Shown piece after piece: positions 12,293 to 23,665 of a stretch of DNA of 43,413 bases. Made by a program: the position numbers and the translations under genes. The DNA lies in contig MU401726.1 of NCBI GenBank assembly GCA_022579005.1, forward strand, positions 1-43,413, given 5' to 3'. The stretch's first letter is position 1. The number at the start of each line of letters is the position of its first letter. Under the pieces are notes generated by a model. It was not told the DNA's origin and ran no database searches. It worked only from the letters and a program-made list of their open reading frames with translations. The DNA is from Poronia punctata (Eukaryota > Ascomycota > Sordariomycetes > Xylariales > Xylariaceae).

Positions 12293-13767
12293 TCTTCAGA
12301 GTCGATGCTTGTGAAAGTGGAGTCAAAAATGTCAGCTTTGGGCGAGACGAATGTAGGATTTATCTTTGGAGTAGCTTTAGGGGCTTGGAAGTCTGGCTGA
12401 AAATAGAGTATTGGGGGTGCGATATCTCTCCTTTTTGTATTCTAACCACTCTTGTGTTTTAATGCTATGGAAAGCTGGCGACGCCAGTGATGTAGGCTAT
12501 TCTAGTTCTCCGCTTAGAGGGCGGAGCTAATACATTTGGTGCGGAGATTCCAGATCCAGCAGGACTAGGTTACCTTAGGTAATATGGACCTAGCAGTTAT
12601 GGTCGTACCTACTTGCCAAGTTGCCATTGGCCATCGGGCCGACAGAATTGATTTATAGTCCGTGTCATGACGTGGACGTGCCGTTCCACTTCGCACGTGG
12701 TTTACTCGTAGCTCGATGATCAATCACTGCAATAAATGTTATCTGCCTACAACTCAGTAATATTGAACCTCGTCGGCACGAGTTCAATGGAGATGGTAAC
12801 ACTCCTTTGACTTTATGAACATTAGGTTTATATAATGCTAAGCGCAACTAGAATCGCTCGTTAAGTGTCCGTCGGATAAGAAATTCCGACATGCTGGCAT
12901 GCCGCTAGGTGATGTAGGCATTTTCCCGGCCGGCGGGAGCAACTAGGTACACATATGTATACGATTGTTGCCCAATAGCATTTTCCACGCCGTCATATTC
13001 CAAGAGATTTACTAGGCTTATAGTAGGTTGAATTACTCATCTGTTTGTTGGTCACTCTACAGTTTGAAACGCCTCGAGGTTCTAACCGAAGAGAATCTCG
13101 AACGCGGGGTTCTGGTGCCCCCGCAACTAGCAAACGACCTCATCAAGATGCTCGAAAACGCCGTAAAGGATAAATATTTTGAACTTACTGACCTATGCCC
13201 GCGTAAACAGAGTAAGACCGTACGAGATGTCGGTGGCTAGCAGTTGCCGAAGCAGACGACTTTGTCTCCTCGGTCGACGCTGAATCTGACAAACATTTTT
13301 TTGCGTTGATCGATGTGTCATCAACAACGAACTCCTGAAAATGTTACCAAAGCTGCAAGTCATACCGCCAAGCCGTCGCTCAAACAGAAAAAACTAACCT
13401 AACCTAACCTAGCCTACTCGAGATGTTAGATCATACACCCCCCCCAAACGTTCCATCACCAACATGCCAGCCCATTTTTGTCGATCCAGGTTAGAACAAG
13501 CGCCAACCCGGGGATCTTTTGTCGGGGGGCTATCAACTTTTGGGAGCTTTATAGGCGGCCCGGGCCAATCAAGGCGTTCCTATACTTCCTAATTGGGGAG
13601 GGGGGTTTGAGACGCCAAGACAATTTGATGCTTAGCCCAAACGTATAACGTCTGGACTCTGGCTTTTGCCCCGGACTCTTGCTCGTTACATCGGACTTGG
13701 CCATGTCACAGCGATTTTTCGAAAGCGATGGCAAGGGGAGGAGGAAAGGGCGTAGAGAGACACAGAC
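12293..13767. other. Intergenic region, divergent promoter space plus a possible gene relic
   Basis: This separates the oxidoreductase (-) from the membrane-protein gene (+), so it should hold both promoters. It contains a short coding-like relic around 13072-13338 (listed separately), one TACTCGTA word at 12703-12710 and a CTAACC-type pentamer run at 13394-13413. I see no complete gene. Confidence 0.5.
13072..13338 (+). pseudogene. Possible gene relic in two frames, unidentified
   Basis: From about 13072 an open frame reads into a protein-like stretch (VLTEENLERGVLVPPQLAND and onward) and stops at 13240. From 13240 the reading continues in another frame as AVAEADDFVSSVDAESDK, ending with TGA at 13336-13338. 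There is no suitable start codon. A TCTACAG acceptor-like site lies just upstream at about 13060. The amphipathic, charged composition looks coding, but I recognise no family. It could be a degraded gene fragment with a frameshift, or two exons of an unmodelled gene. Confidence 0.3.
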
Positions 13768-15162
13768 ATGATATCAATATCTTATTTAATATCCTTACCC
13801 CTTTTTGTTTCTACATTTCTTTTCGTTTTCTATTTCCCATTTCTCTTTGCCGGTCCATCTCGTCTTGTTGGTTATCTTCTTTATCCTTTTCAATAGTACC
13901 GGGTGTACTTGGGCCTGGCGCCAAAAGTCCAGAGGTTACACAAGTGCTGGTACTTGTTCTTAAAAATGAGGTAGGCACACTTGCCACCTTGCCACCTTGC
14001 CACTCAACGATATCTGGAATCTCTGACTGACAATGGACATAGGGGCTTTTATAATCGAAGAAGAGGGTCATCTAGTCTTCGAGTTCAGGTTAGAGACGAC
14101 ACGGTGCTGGAACCGGTCCAGGGAACTCCGGCTGTGGTGGATGGATCCGGTTCTGAGAATGAGATTTCCGATAAGGACACATCCGATGACGATGACTTCT
14201 CAGCCGAAGACACAGACACCGACGAGGAAAGTGATGACGATGAGGAGGAAGAAGAACCGGATCCTCCCTCTCCAACATCTACAACTATATTTCCCTCCAC
14301 AGCTCTTCCGCCAGTGAAAACAACGGCTATATCAGGGAAGCCTGCCACTACATTATTGACAACAACCAAGACGACCTCTTCTTCTGTCCAGACATCGTCA
14401 TCATCACTTGCACCACCGTCTTCCTCTTTAATCTCGGCGATTCCCATCGTTTCGACGAGCTCTTTACCTAGCGATACAGTAGTTATTTCGTCCACGGAAA
14501 CCCCAAGCGCTAGCACCGTCCCGGGATCGGGTGCTGTCGAGACACCGCAGGGTAGTAATAGTGCCGACAACAGTGGAGCGAAAGCCATATCTCACAGCTC
14601 AAACAGAGCGGGCGTCATTGCCGGCGCAACCATTGGTAAGTCAATCAACTCGTTCCCAGGACCCAGACTAGGTAATAACATGCCCCAACTAAATTACTTA
14701 CCCTCTCAAAAAGGCTGCCTAGCAGGTATAGGCCTAATAATCCTAGCCATATTCCTCTGTCATAGACGCCGTCGTCGAAACCGCAACACGTCACCATCCC
14801 CGTCATACCCACAACCCCAAGCACCAGGACCAGGACCGGGGACCACACGATCGCCATCCAGCATCATGAACCAATTAATGACAGCAGCATATACTGCCGA
14901 AGAAGAAGGCGGTCGAGACATCATAGATCACTACGCAGATGATGATGAGAAGAAGAAATTCTTCACCACCACGACGGTGCACAACAACGAGAGCACACAA
15001 CGGCTCACCGTCCCTCCGGAATCCCACCATGTCTCCATTTCTGCGCGCACGGAGAGCACGTGGAAGACTTGGGGTGTTTTGGCAGGTAGTTCGCAGCCAC
15101 AGCCGCAACAACAGTCACGGAACTGGTGGGTTGATCGGTATTTTAAATCACAGCCTATGTGA
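13768..15162 (+). CDS. Single-pass membrane protein with acidic, Ser/Thr-rich ectodomain (Mid2/WSC-like layout)
   Basis: The firm part runs from about 14089 to 15162. In order it has an acidic tract (Asp/Glu runs near 14160-14260), a long Ser/Thr/Pro-rich stretch typical of O-mannosylated ectodomains, a membrane segment (IAGIGLIILAIFL), an RRRRR stop-transfer cluster and a hydrophilic tail of roughly 130 residues. An intron at 14636-14722 (GTAAGT...CCTAG, 87 bp) restores a continuous GVIAGATIAGIGL helix. There is no internal ATG in the main frame, so the start must come from an upstream exon. An ATG at 13768 opens a strongly hydrophobic, signal-peptide-like frame (MISISYLISLPLFVSTFLF...LFAG), possibly spliced from about 13867 (weak donor GTTGGT) to 14089. 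That join is uncertain. The layout recalls fungal cell-wall stress sensors, but no WSC cysteines are visible, so the function is inferred only from architecture. Confidence 0.6.
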
Positions 15163-15972
15163 GATAAACGTAGATACTACGAGAATGGGTCTGATTCCGG
15201 ATATTAATGTTCTCACTATCATTGAAAGATCAAGTATATGATTAGCTGTGTATCGAACTATTGTGGGGTTATAGGTACATAGTTAAGGTTAGGTATCTTG
15301 TGTAGGGTAGGGTTCATAAAACATTTCTCGTCGTCGTCCTCCCTCTCCTAGATAAGGTATGATTACTTTAGGTATTAGTTTAGGAGGTAAAGTTTGGCGC
15401 CGGAGAGCAGGTTTATAGTTTATATCTATATCTACAATATTCTACTCTGGAGAAGTAGGAGTCTTCTGGCCACAGTACTTTATACCATGCAACCGACTTT
15501 GCCTCTTTTTCTTTTTCTTTTTCATTCCTCGCGTCAACCGTCTCATTATGATTCATTTTCTTTTGGTTGTAGATATACACCGTATATAAGCCAAGGCAGT
15601 CTTGATGAGTAAGGGGTACGCGCCGGGCTTTCTTACTAGATACATACGTGACTCCAATATGTAGGCTGTAGTATTCAATATTTATTTCATATCCCAATAG
15701 CGACCCAACATCGTTCCTCCACAAACAAACAATTTGTGAATAAATCGACTATAACTTTTATTGAATTGCATATGTAAGTCAGACAGACTATTCTTTTGCT
15801 TTTGACAATAATGCCCTCATTCTATTCCCGCACACATATCATGTTCCACTCTTCCTCTCTTTCGAGAGTGTAAAGGAAGCAACAAGACCTCGACATACAA
15901 AGGTGCACACTCGTCTCCGTTAAATACCCTAACCCCAATCTTCCCAAGTCACCTCTCCATGATGTATTCGTT
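15163..15972. other. Intergenic region between convergent genes
   Basis: About 0.8 kb between the ends of the membrane-protein gene and the amidohydrolase gene, presumably holding the two 3' untranslated regions and terminators. It is AT-rich with pyrimidine-rich patches. I see no coding, RNA or repeat feature of note. Confidence 0.5.
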
Positions 15973-17143
15973 TCAAGACTCAATCCCATAAGCCTTCAAA
16001 GCCGTCCCACCCCAAATCATCCTCTTCTGCTCCTCATCGAACGAAGCCATCCAGCAGAGACGCTCCACAATCTTCCTCCACTTATCCCACGCATCGTCAC
16101 CCACTCCAACCGTGCAGATGGGCCAATCACTCGCAAACATGAGACGTCCGGGTCCGAAAGCAGCGATGAGAATAGTCAGCCACGGCGTGAGGGCCTCGAA
16201 GATTTGCTCGGCGGGTCGCTGTCTCAGCGACTCCGGCATCTCGGCAAAGCCGCCCGACAATTTCATGTACACCTGTCGACACTTGCTGAGCGCGAACATG
16301 GCAGTGCGCCAGGCGATGAAGGACGTGTCCGTGTGCGTGTTGTATACCTCTAGATCAGGCTTACACATGTGATCTATATTTTTTTCATTTTTTTTCTCAT
16401 CGTCAGTCGTCCCGTCCCGTCACAGGCAGGAAAAAGGTAAGGAAGAAAAGAAAAGACAAAAAAAATTCAAAGTTTCGTTTCGACTTACTAATGATAATAA
16501 CGACCTTGTCCTCCTCCTCAACAACCCCCTCATGAGCAAGATCAATCATAGCCACAACCTCTTCGAGCTGCGCCCTCCCCCTCCTATGCTGATCGACCCC
16601 CAACTCGAAGACGAACCCCCTCCTCCCCAACACCTTCAAGCTCTCGATGAATCCATCCTGCAGCATCGTGCCCGCCGCCTTATCCTGCACCAGATACCGG
16701 AACCCTTTAACTTTATCCCAGCTCTGGCCCGCCTCTTCCTTCACTCGGTCCAGATACTTCTCCAACGCCTCCGGTCCGGCCGGCAACGGTGCCCAGGGGA
16801 CAATAGCCTTGCACAGGTCCTTGTCATCCGGTCCGTGGCCCTCGCCATCGCGCGGTTGGCCCGTGACAATCCGTTTCAGAAACGAGACTTCCTGCACCGG
16901 AGCAGTCCAGCCGGTGGATTCCTCCTCCTCGACCTCCCCCTCGACAGCAGCATCGCTCTTGCGATCCGCTTCTACAAAGATGAAGCCCTTGGGCGGCGCG
17001 CTCGTCGTCGCGGCCTTGTATTCGTCTACGGATTGCTGTCTGTACAGGACGTCGCCTGGTTTGCACCATGCTAGGGTAGATACTTCGGATTCGGGGTATA
17101 GGTGGATGTGGGCGTCGATGATGGGGATGTTGTCTTCCGCCAT
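15973..17143 (-). CDS. Amidohydrolase-2 family metal-dependent hydrolase (L-rhamnono-lactonase-like)
   Basis: Exons 17143-16489 and 16373-15973, with a 115-bp intron (GTAAGT...ATATAG), encode 351 residues. It has the metal-dependent TIM-barrel features of Amidohydro_2: DAHIHLYP at 10-17 with the His-x-His pair (His12, His14), INHMCKPD around His220, and FASDWP with Asp301. The motif RRGFVFELGVDQHRRG and the ending GGTALKAYGI match fungal proteins usually annotated as amidohydrolase 2 or L-rhamnono-1,4-lactonase. Such enzymes hydrolyse sugar lactones or related rings. The rhamnose role is inferred because no other rhamnose-pathway gene lies nearby. Glu-rich insertions near residues 68-75 and 205-213 are low-complexity. 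The ATG is unambiguous because it directly precedes the metal motif. Confidence 0.85.
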
Positions 17144-18290
17144 GGTGGATGAATTTGTCCCCCTTTTCTCAGATATGGATGAGTTGAGTGAAGAGTCCAG
17201 TGAGATGAGATGAGAGGGGAGGAAACAGAAATCGTCAAGGTCTAGACAGTTAGGTACTGAAAGTCGGATAGAACAAGATGAACCCTGAAAATGAAAGTAG
17301 GTGGGCTAGATATGTACGAGTAGGTTCTATAGACCGACTACCTCCTTAAAGCTGCATGCAGATATGTCAATTTGGATCAAAGTTGAGAAATCGTGCATCT
17401 CTCGGTTTTGTTTGCATGGATTTCAAAAGAGAAAAGGTACGTATCATCTTTTTATCACAGTAGACGGTGCGCCTTCCCCCCTTACCCCCTGCGCTGGTAG
17501 GTTGGCGTGGTTGGTACCACCTTACCTGCACTTGGATAGAATCGGGAAAGGAGTTACCGCACTACAGCTACCTACCCCGCGCTATGTGTTGTTCCCAGTT
17601 GTTCCACCTCTTGATTCCATCCTCCTCCTCTACCCTTTTGCTTTCTTCGAGTGAACGGTGAAACCTTTGAGAAATACGGTAAGAGAAGTAGGGTCCGTCC
17701 TACTAAGCTAGGTTAGTGATATACACGTATTTTTGGTATTCCGTCATCAGCCAACTAAGCTTTACCTTGGCTACACATTACAGTGTTTACTCACGAGCTA
17801 TAGAGGCATACTCAGGTATCATCTACTAGATAAATTCATATGCAAGCTCATAAAGTCACACACACACACACACATTCGAGTTCCGATCATGCACCGTCAT
17901 CTAGGCACGTAACATGTCATTTTTCGGGACATGAATGAATTGCCTTTGGTAGGCTGAGGGCCCCTCGTCGAGTCCCTCGTACCCTAGCCTGACCGTTGGA
18001 ACCAAACTTTTGAATCGTGTTGCATAATATTGATACGTCGGGTATATTCATACTCATTGCTCATTTACCATCTGTCGCATGGCCTCATTCGCTATCGCTG
18101 CTCTGGAATTCTGTAGGCTGGTGTTTATGTAGACAGTCAGCGAGGATTCCCCCGTGATTTTTCCACCCGGAACCATGTTCTTCCTCCTGTCCAGCCACGA
18201 CATCTTATAGATTGCTGTGGCTAGAATACGGTCCATTGCTCCATTTTAGACATCCCTTATGTTCTATTATGTTCATGACTCTGGCCAGGT
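17144..18290. other. Intergenic region upstream of the amidohydrolase
   Basis: It holds the promoter of the amidohydrolase gene and the 3' flank of get3. Visible items are a TACGAGTA word at 17315-17322, several TAGGTA-type words, and a (CA)9 microsatellite at 17857-17874. Short open frames at 17364-17654 and 18054-18236 show no recognisable family and I do not call them genes. Confidence 0.5.
17857..17874. repeat. (CA)9 microsatellite
   Basis: Nine uninterrupted CA dinucleotides lie in the intergenic DNA between get3 and the amidohydrolase. Confidence 0.9.
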
Positions 18291-19382
18291 TCATTCTTCC
18301 GGCTTGTAAGGGTGAACCAACATATCGCTGAAGCGCTCTAGACTGTCTTTGCCCCGTACTTCTTCCGTTAGTAGCGGCATACGGACGACGTTGAACTCGT
18401 CGTATAGCTCGTCGATTTGGTCAAGGTATTTCTTCTGCATCTTCCTTCTTGCGTTACACTGGTCGCAGTTGCTATCCTTCTTTGGGAACAACAGTTGGTT
18501 GACAACGATGCAGTGCGTGTCGATGCCGTAGGTTCCCAATTCTTGAATCATGCGCTCCGTCTCGTACAGGCTGAGGAATTCTGCTATGCAGACGCAGACG
18601 AATGTGGTCAGGTTCTCGTCTTTAAACTGTGTGTTGACTTCGGAGATGGTCTGACGAAGTCCCTCCATTTTCTCCATCATCTCGTTCAGGTTCTGCCCAT
18701 TAGGCAATTGCCCCTGTGAGCCCAGGAACCCGTTCAAGAGGGGCCCGTATTGGCTCGACAGTTGCGATATTTTGGCCAGGGCTTTCTCGAGTACGGAAGG
18801 GAACTGGAGGAAACGCAACGTGTGACCGGTGGGCGCTGTGTCGAAAATGATGACTTCGTAGGATAGTGACTTGACGTGCTTGAGGACTTCGGCAAAAGAC
18901 ATGGCTTCATCGATACCGGGTATCTACACGTAGGCGCGAAGCCTCAATTAGCACAACCGATAACCTAGGTCACTGCGCCAAGAGTTCCAGGTCCAATCAC
19001 TTACAGCAAAGGCCAGATCTTGCATCATGCCGCCCATGCCACCCATTGTGTCGGCATCTTCGCCCTGCCCGGCCAATAGATCTTGGATACTTCCATTCGG
19101 ATCAATCTCCATAGCACTCAAGTTTGTAAAGCCATCGACTAAGCGCGCCTCCTTGCCGAACTTTTGGTTGAAGGCATCGGAAAGATTGTGCGCGGGATCG
19201 GTAGAAATGAGCAGAACCGATCGGCGGACCTTTGCCAGCTGGATGGCAAGAGAACATGAAGTCGTCGTCTTTCCTACGCCACCCTTACCACCAACGAAGA
19301 TCCATCGCAACGACCTCTGGTCAAGGATAGATTGCAGTGTCGGTTCGAAGATTTCGTCGTCGTTTATCACCGCTGTCGACAT
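18291..19382 (-). CDS. get3: ATPase Get3 (ArsA/GET3 family), tail-anchored protein targeting
   Basis: Exons 19382-19005 and 18923-18291, with an 81-bp intron (GTAAGT...GTGTAG), encode 336 residues, the usual length for Get3. The P-loop GGKGGVGKT lies at 31-39, switch I is DPAHNLSD, switch II is FDTAPTGHT, and the zinc-binding CxxC is CDQC at 279-282, which forms the dimer interface. A methionine-rich GGMGGMM stretch precedes the substrate-binding helical region. Get3 captures tail-anchored membrane proteins in the cytosol and hands them to the Get1/Get2 receptor at the ER. The open frame extends upstream to 19451, but MSTAV at 19382 matches the conserved fungal start. All catalytic motifs are intact. 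Confidence 0.97.
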
Positions 19383-21993
19383 GACGGGCAACGCTCTAGC
19401 TAAACACGGACGGGAAAATGAATTAAAAGACGCCCAAGGTATTATGGTCAAGTTCTAACGGCAAAGATCAAAGGCGTCACGTTAGAGGTAAACGAAGTCG
19501 TTGTTCGTAGGTAAGTTAGGTAGGCACGTCCGTGGAATCAGGAAGATGAGATAGGAATCATCAAGATGCTTCTGAGGTCACCATCGTTGACGTGCCCCGC
19601 GGTATGTCTCGGGATACTGATATCGTTTTTGGTAATGTTCTGTTTAGCGCATAGAATGCTGATGTTTACATAAGCTAGTGTTATATACAATTAATCTTAT
19701 GAAAGCTGTATAATGCTCTTAAGAGTATAGTAAGTTATAACTTCAATTGGTTATTTGGGATATTGTGCAGAGGCAAAGGAGCCGGAGCATCCCATGTAAC
19801 TAACATTATCTAAACTTCGAAATGATCTTGATAGCTAGTGTTTACTCTTAATGGAGAGGATAAGAGTGACTACCCGTATGAGACTATTGTGAGCTTGGCA
19901 ATAAGTATGCAAGCCCTCCCCGATAAGTGGTCCAAAGGGTTGCGATTGCACTGATGAGCTAGCCTCTAGGTTAGGTTCCAAAGCTGCAAGCTACTACACC
20001 ATGAAATATGACAATGCATGACGGGGTGGTATGCATACAACATATCTACCAACCCTCATGAGGCACGGTTGGTCTTTCTGGTGAAGATGCGCCTTTCAAC
20101 ATGATAATGCCTTTAGCCCCCATGGCAATGCGACAGTTATAAGCTTACCGGCATATAATATTACTTCTCTTGTGCATGCTCATATGTCTTTCCCCGCGGT
20201 TGAGCATCCAGTTAGATAAAGGTTCCCAAGCTCTTCAGACTAGGTAAGAGGCAAGTGGAAGGGTGGGGATGGCATGTCTAGGTAGTCCTTCGTCGGAATC
20301 GTGAATCAGGAATTGCATACAGGCGGCGGCGGTACACCTGTTCTCCAACAATCAATTATATCCGAGACGTTTCCATAATAAGTTTCTACTTATTACAGCT
20401 CTTACGCCTGTCTGGTTCGTCTCAAGGATGAGTATATCTGAAAGAGTAGGTATAGACTCACCGCTTAAACTACCTACTTACTCATCTGTTGGGGATAATA
20501 TCGGCATACACAGGATTGTTGCGGGCTGTCGGATCCAGTTTCGAAATACCACGTCGAACCCTGTTGTGGACTCGGCGTGGTTTCCACAACATGATAGCAC
20601 ATGGACCAGTCCTATAACAAAGAGTAAGAGGCATGCATCAGCTCCCTTCTGTCTCTCTATGTATGTGTCTATTTTTGGCGTTCTTTCAGTGCCTGCCTGT
20701 TAATCATAATCGCATGACCTCTTCAAATGTCCGCCAAAGAGATGCCTGCGTTTGAATACCTACCCCCGGCGGCCCCAATTACCATCAATCTCGAACAAAT
20801 TGGCGTAAATGTGAGAGTTGATTTGCGCAATATGGTAGGAAACGACTTGCAACCTGAAAATTGTTCTCATAGGCGAGCATCGGTGGATGACAGCGAATAG
20901 GTAGATAGGTCAAAAAGCAGCAAATTTTCAAGATGCCGAGCAAAGAAAAATTATAACCTAGGTTGCTACACCAAAAGTGAGACAGATGGCAAGAAACAGG
21001 TAAAGAATAATTATCATGCAAAAGAGACGCAGATCGTCACAGGGGGGGCCGGGATTGGTTTGTCTTTGATACTAAAAATAGAGCATCTTAGGACAGGCTG
21101 CACCTGTAATGCCGCAGGTGACTGCATCTCAGACCTCAGATGCACTAATAAGCTTCTTTGCCCCTCACTGAAGCTCAATCTTTCTCTTTTTTAGTGGGTA
21201 CGGGCAAGCCCCTAATCAGAGGTCATGGTGGGGGCGGGGTAGTACTCTTTCACAAGAGGTATTAACATTTCCACGAACGTCACTTTTGTCCATCCGGCGG
21301 CCGGTCGCCCCCGAAAACTCTCAATCTACATATTGACGGCTCTGGAGCGGCCCTCAAAACGATGGGCCGAATGGGTATCGTATCCAGCCACTATTCCCTA
21401 CTATTGGATACCAGGGCCAATTCTTCAGTTCCACTGTTCCCACCCCGTTCGTGCCGCCGCATCCCTACAGGACTCACAGGAGGTCCCAAGGGCCCACACC
21501 ATAAGTACCCTGACCGCGGTTAAGAAGTCGATGTAGTCTAGTGTATTAGGTACGTACTTGCTTTACTTACATTACGGGTATCACAGCACCACCCTTTACC
21601 GTGACCGGACCTGCATTGGAGACCTACCTGCATTCGCAATCCCATAATTCACTGCCTCGCCGGACGTGCTCCGCCTCATTCGTTCAACACCAGACTGTCT
21701 GATCTACGGTAGTACCGACAGCAGCTACTGCATAACACCAGGGAACACTAATCTCTCCCTCATTTCGTTATCGCACCTGGATTGTGCCCGTGTAATATTA
21801 TACACACACAACTACATATACGATCTCTCCGAGTCCGAAGGGTCTTTCTTTTGCTTGAAGGGATCGATTCACTCTTGTCGCCTGCATACCATAGCATCCC
21901 ATACAAAGTACCGTGCTGGTTGCCAAGGCCCGCACGATCACTCACATAATCATACCCCTTAAACAACCCGCATCGCTCGGACCAGAGAAAACA
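19383..21993. other. Long intergenic region, no gene recognised
   Basis: About 2.6 kb lies between the divergently oriented get3 (-) and isourate hydrolase (+) genes. It has normal composition and no long open frame. The best short frame (20428-20703) has an ATG but no recognisable family or codon bias. TAGGTAGG-type words occur near 19500-19530, 20470 and 21625. A GGCCAATTC CCAAT box lies near 21415. The proximal parts must contain both promoters. Confidence 0.45.
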
Positions 21994-22386
21994 ATGGCTA
22001 GCGAGAAGGACCTCATCACCTGCCACGTCCTCGACACGTCGGCCGGGCGCCCGGCGAAGGGCATCCGCGTCAAGTTAGAAGGCGGCCACGCGCCCCTCAA
22101 GACGTTCGAGTCGCAGACGGACGACGACGGCCGCATCAAGACCTGGCTTCCCTACAGCAGCGAGCTCGAGGCGGGCGACGTGCCCACCTATGCCCTCGAG
22201 GACGTGCTTGCCGAGGTCGAGGACAAGTCTGTCTGGACCCTGCGCTTCGACACGGGCGCCTACTTTGGAGACGGCAACACCTTCTTCCCCGAGGTCCGCG
22301 TCACCTTCGTCGTCAACAAGGGCCAGCATTACCACGTCCCGCTATTGCTTTCGCCCTACTCTTACACGACGTACCGGGGGAGCTAG
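21994..22386 (+). CDS. 5-hydroxyisourate hydrolase (transthyretin-related protein)
   Basis: A single exon of 130 residues. It hydrolyses 5-hydroxyisourate to OHCU, the second step of urate breakdown after urate oxidase. The family marks are all present: His11 in ITCHVLDTSAGRPA, Arg47 in DGRIK, TLRFDTGAYF at 82-91, and YHVPLLLSPYSY with His114. The diagnostic C-terminal tetrapeptide YRGS is at 127-130. It ends at YRGS, so there is no C-terminal peroxisomal SKL signal, and no N-terminal PTS2 is visible, so a cytosolic location is likely. Third codon positions are strongly C/G-biased, unlike the flanking DNA. ATG 21994 is chosen over upstream non-ATG extension. No other purine-catabolism gene is adjacent. 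Confidence 0.96.
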   Translation: MASEKDLITCHVLDTSAGRPAKGIRVKLEGGHAPLKTFESQTDDDGRIKTWLPYSSELEAGDVPTYALEDVLAEVEDKSVWTLRFDTGAYFGDGNTFFPEVRVTFVVNKGQHYHVPLLLSPYSYTTYRGS

Positions 22387-23460
22387 ACACCCGACATCCC
22401 CTATAATGCGACTTCTTCATCTTTCTCTTGGCCCAGAGAATGTGTTATGATTATTGGTCATGGGAGGCCCTCAACAAAAAAGGAAATACGGAAGTGAAAT
22501 ACAGTGACAAAAAATAAGAACGAAAGAATATGAGCAAGGGAGTTAGGTGTTGCCACGTATGGGCCCCCGAGCCATCTTCTTCCTAGTGGTCAGTGCGGGA
22601 TCGTGAACGGGATGTGGCTTCCCTTTCCGACTTTCATTGCGCGTTGATTTTCCGCGAGACTTACATGCGAGACATACCCCTGAACACGCTGTTACCCCAG
22701 CTTACAAAGAAAACTAGCTTGAATATAAGCCGGCCTATCAATCTACCTACCACACGTGAAATGTGACAAGATCCTTTACATGCTCTCTCCAAATACCATC
22801 TAACCTCGTACATCTAACCGCGTAGGTATTTAGGTAGTACCTAGTCCCAAACAAATCTATCCGAGGCCGATAAACCGGCTTTGACGGCCGTAAGCCGGCT
22901 CCGGTTCTCCACATGACGTTGTAAGCGGTGCTGGCCTTTTCATATCGGCGTCTAGGTCAATGAGTTCATCTTTAATCCTACCATACTCGGTTTCTACCTT
23001 TTTATATCTTGCCGTGAGCAAGATCTTCTTCATCCTCACGTACTTTTAGAACTCGGGGGGGTTTTCTCCCTCGGCTCTCTTCAAGTAGTTTCTGATCTTT
23101 ACACATATGCTGCTGCTGCTGCCAACCTACCTAGGTAAGGTACCTACTTGTGTTGTTGATATCACTCCTTTTGTATCAACCAGTGATGAAACTTTACATC
23201 GACCTAATTATCCTGTGTCCTATCTACCTATGTAAATTTATAAGACGTTGGCATTCTCGTATGAAATCGACCTGACCCAACCTAATAAGTTAGGCCAAGT
23301 TCCCCCGTCGCCAGGTCAAAGGGTTGTGCAACTTTGATTGATGAAAACAAAGTATCAAAGTAAAAAAATCCAGCGCATGGATAACCAGGAGACTTCTGCC
23401 CCTTTCTTTCTCTTTCTCTTTCTGTCTTTCCCCCTCATGTCAGCCCCCGTGGGTCGGGGT

Positions 23461-23461
<1 letters not shown>
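22387..23461. other. Intergenic region between two convergent genes
   Basis: This is the 3' flank of the isourate hydrolase gene, up to the G homopolymer. It is rich in TAGGTA/TACCTA words (for example near 22743, 22827 and 23127-23152, where ACCTACCTAGGTAAGG is partly palindromic). A short CTG run lies at 23108-23120. A polypyrimidine stretch (CTTTCTCTTTCTC) lies at about 23403-23430. I see no coding feature. Confidence 0.5.
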
Positions 23462-23525
<64 letters not shown>

Positions 23526-23543
23526 CGGGGGGGGGGGGCGGGC
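23462..23543. repeat. G homopolymer tract
   Basis: Sixty-four consecutive G residues (23462-23525), then C, then 12 more G, then a short GC stretch that runs into the assembly gap. The tract is either a real G-run able to form quadruplex structures or a sequencing/assembly artefact at a gap edge. Confidence 0.8.
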
Positions 23544-23553
23544 NNNNNNNNNN
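23544..23553. other. Assembly gap (10 N)
   Basis: Ten N residues lie between a G tract and a C tract. The uniform round length suggests a placeholder of unknown true size. The sequence here is missing, so nothing can be said about its content. Confidence 0.99.
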
Positions 23554-23573
23554 ATTTGTGTCATTCGCTTGGT

Positions 23574-23632
23574 CCCCCCCCCCCCCGCCCCCCCCCCCCC
23601 CCCCACACCCCCCCCCCCCCCCCCCCCCCCCC
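23574..23632. repeat. C homopolymer tract
   Basis: Almost uninterrupted C from 23574 to 23632, broken only by G at 23587 and A at 23605 and 23607. It starts 34 bases beyond the stop codon of the GH11-like gene and would lie in its 3' untranslated region. With the G tract on the other side of the gap it forms a long inverted G/C repeat. Confidence 0.85.
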
Positions 23633-23665
23633 TCTCTTTTCTTTTCTATTATTCCACGGTCTAAC

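Noticed and set aside
13394..13413. CTAACCTAACCTAACC run resembling an interstitial telomere
   Set aside because: The unit is a five-base CTAAC/ACCTA type, not the six-base CCCTAA of ascomycete telomeres, and only about three copies are present.
14085..14588. 167-codon minus-strand frame opposite the acidic membrane protein
   Set aside because: It is the antisense shadow of Asp/Ser/Thr-rich codons and contains the corresponding Ser/Val runs.
16532..17213. Long plus-strand frames opposite the amidohydrolase
   Set aside because: Antisense shadows of a gene with clear metal-binding motifs and a consistent intron on the minus strand.
18054..18236. 60-codon minus-strand ATG frame just downstream of get3
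   Set aside because: Plausible amino-acid composition, but isolated, short and without any recognised motif.
20428..20703. 91-codon plus-strand frame in the long intergenic region
   Set aside because: It has an ATG but no family resemblance or coding-like codon bias, and no splice signals extend it.
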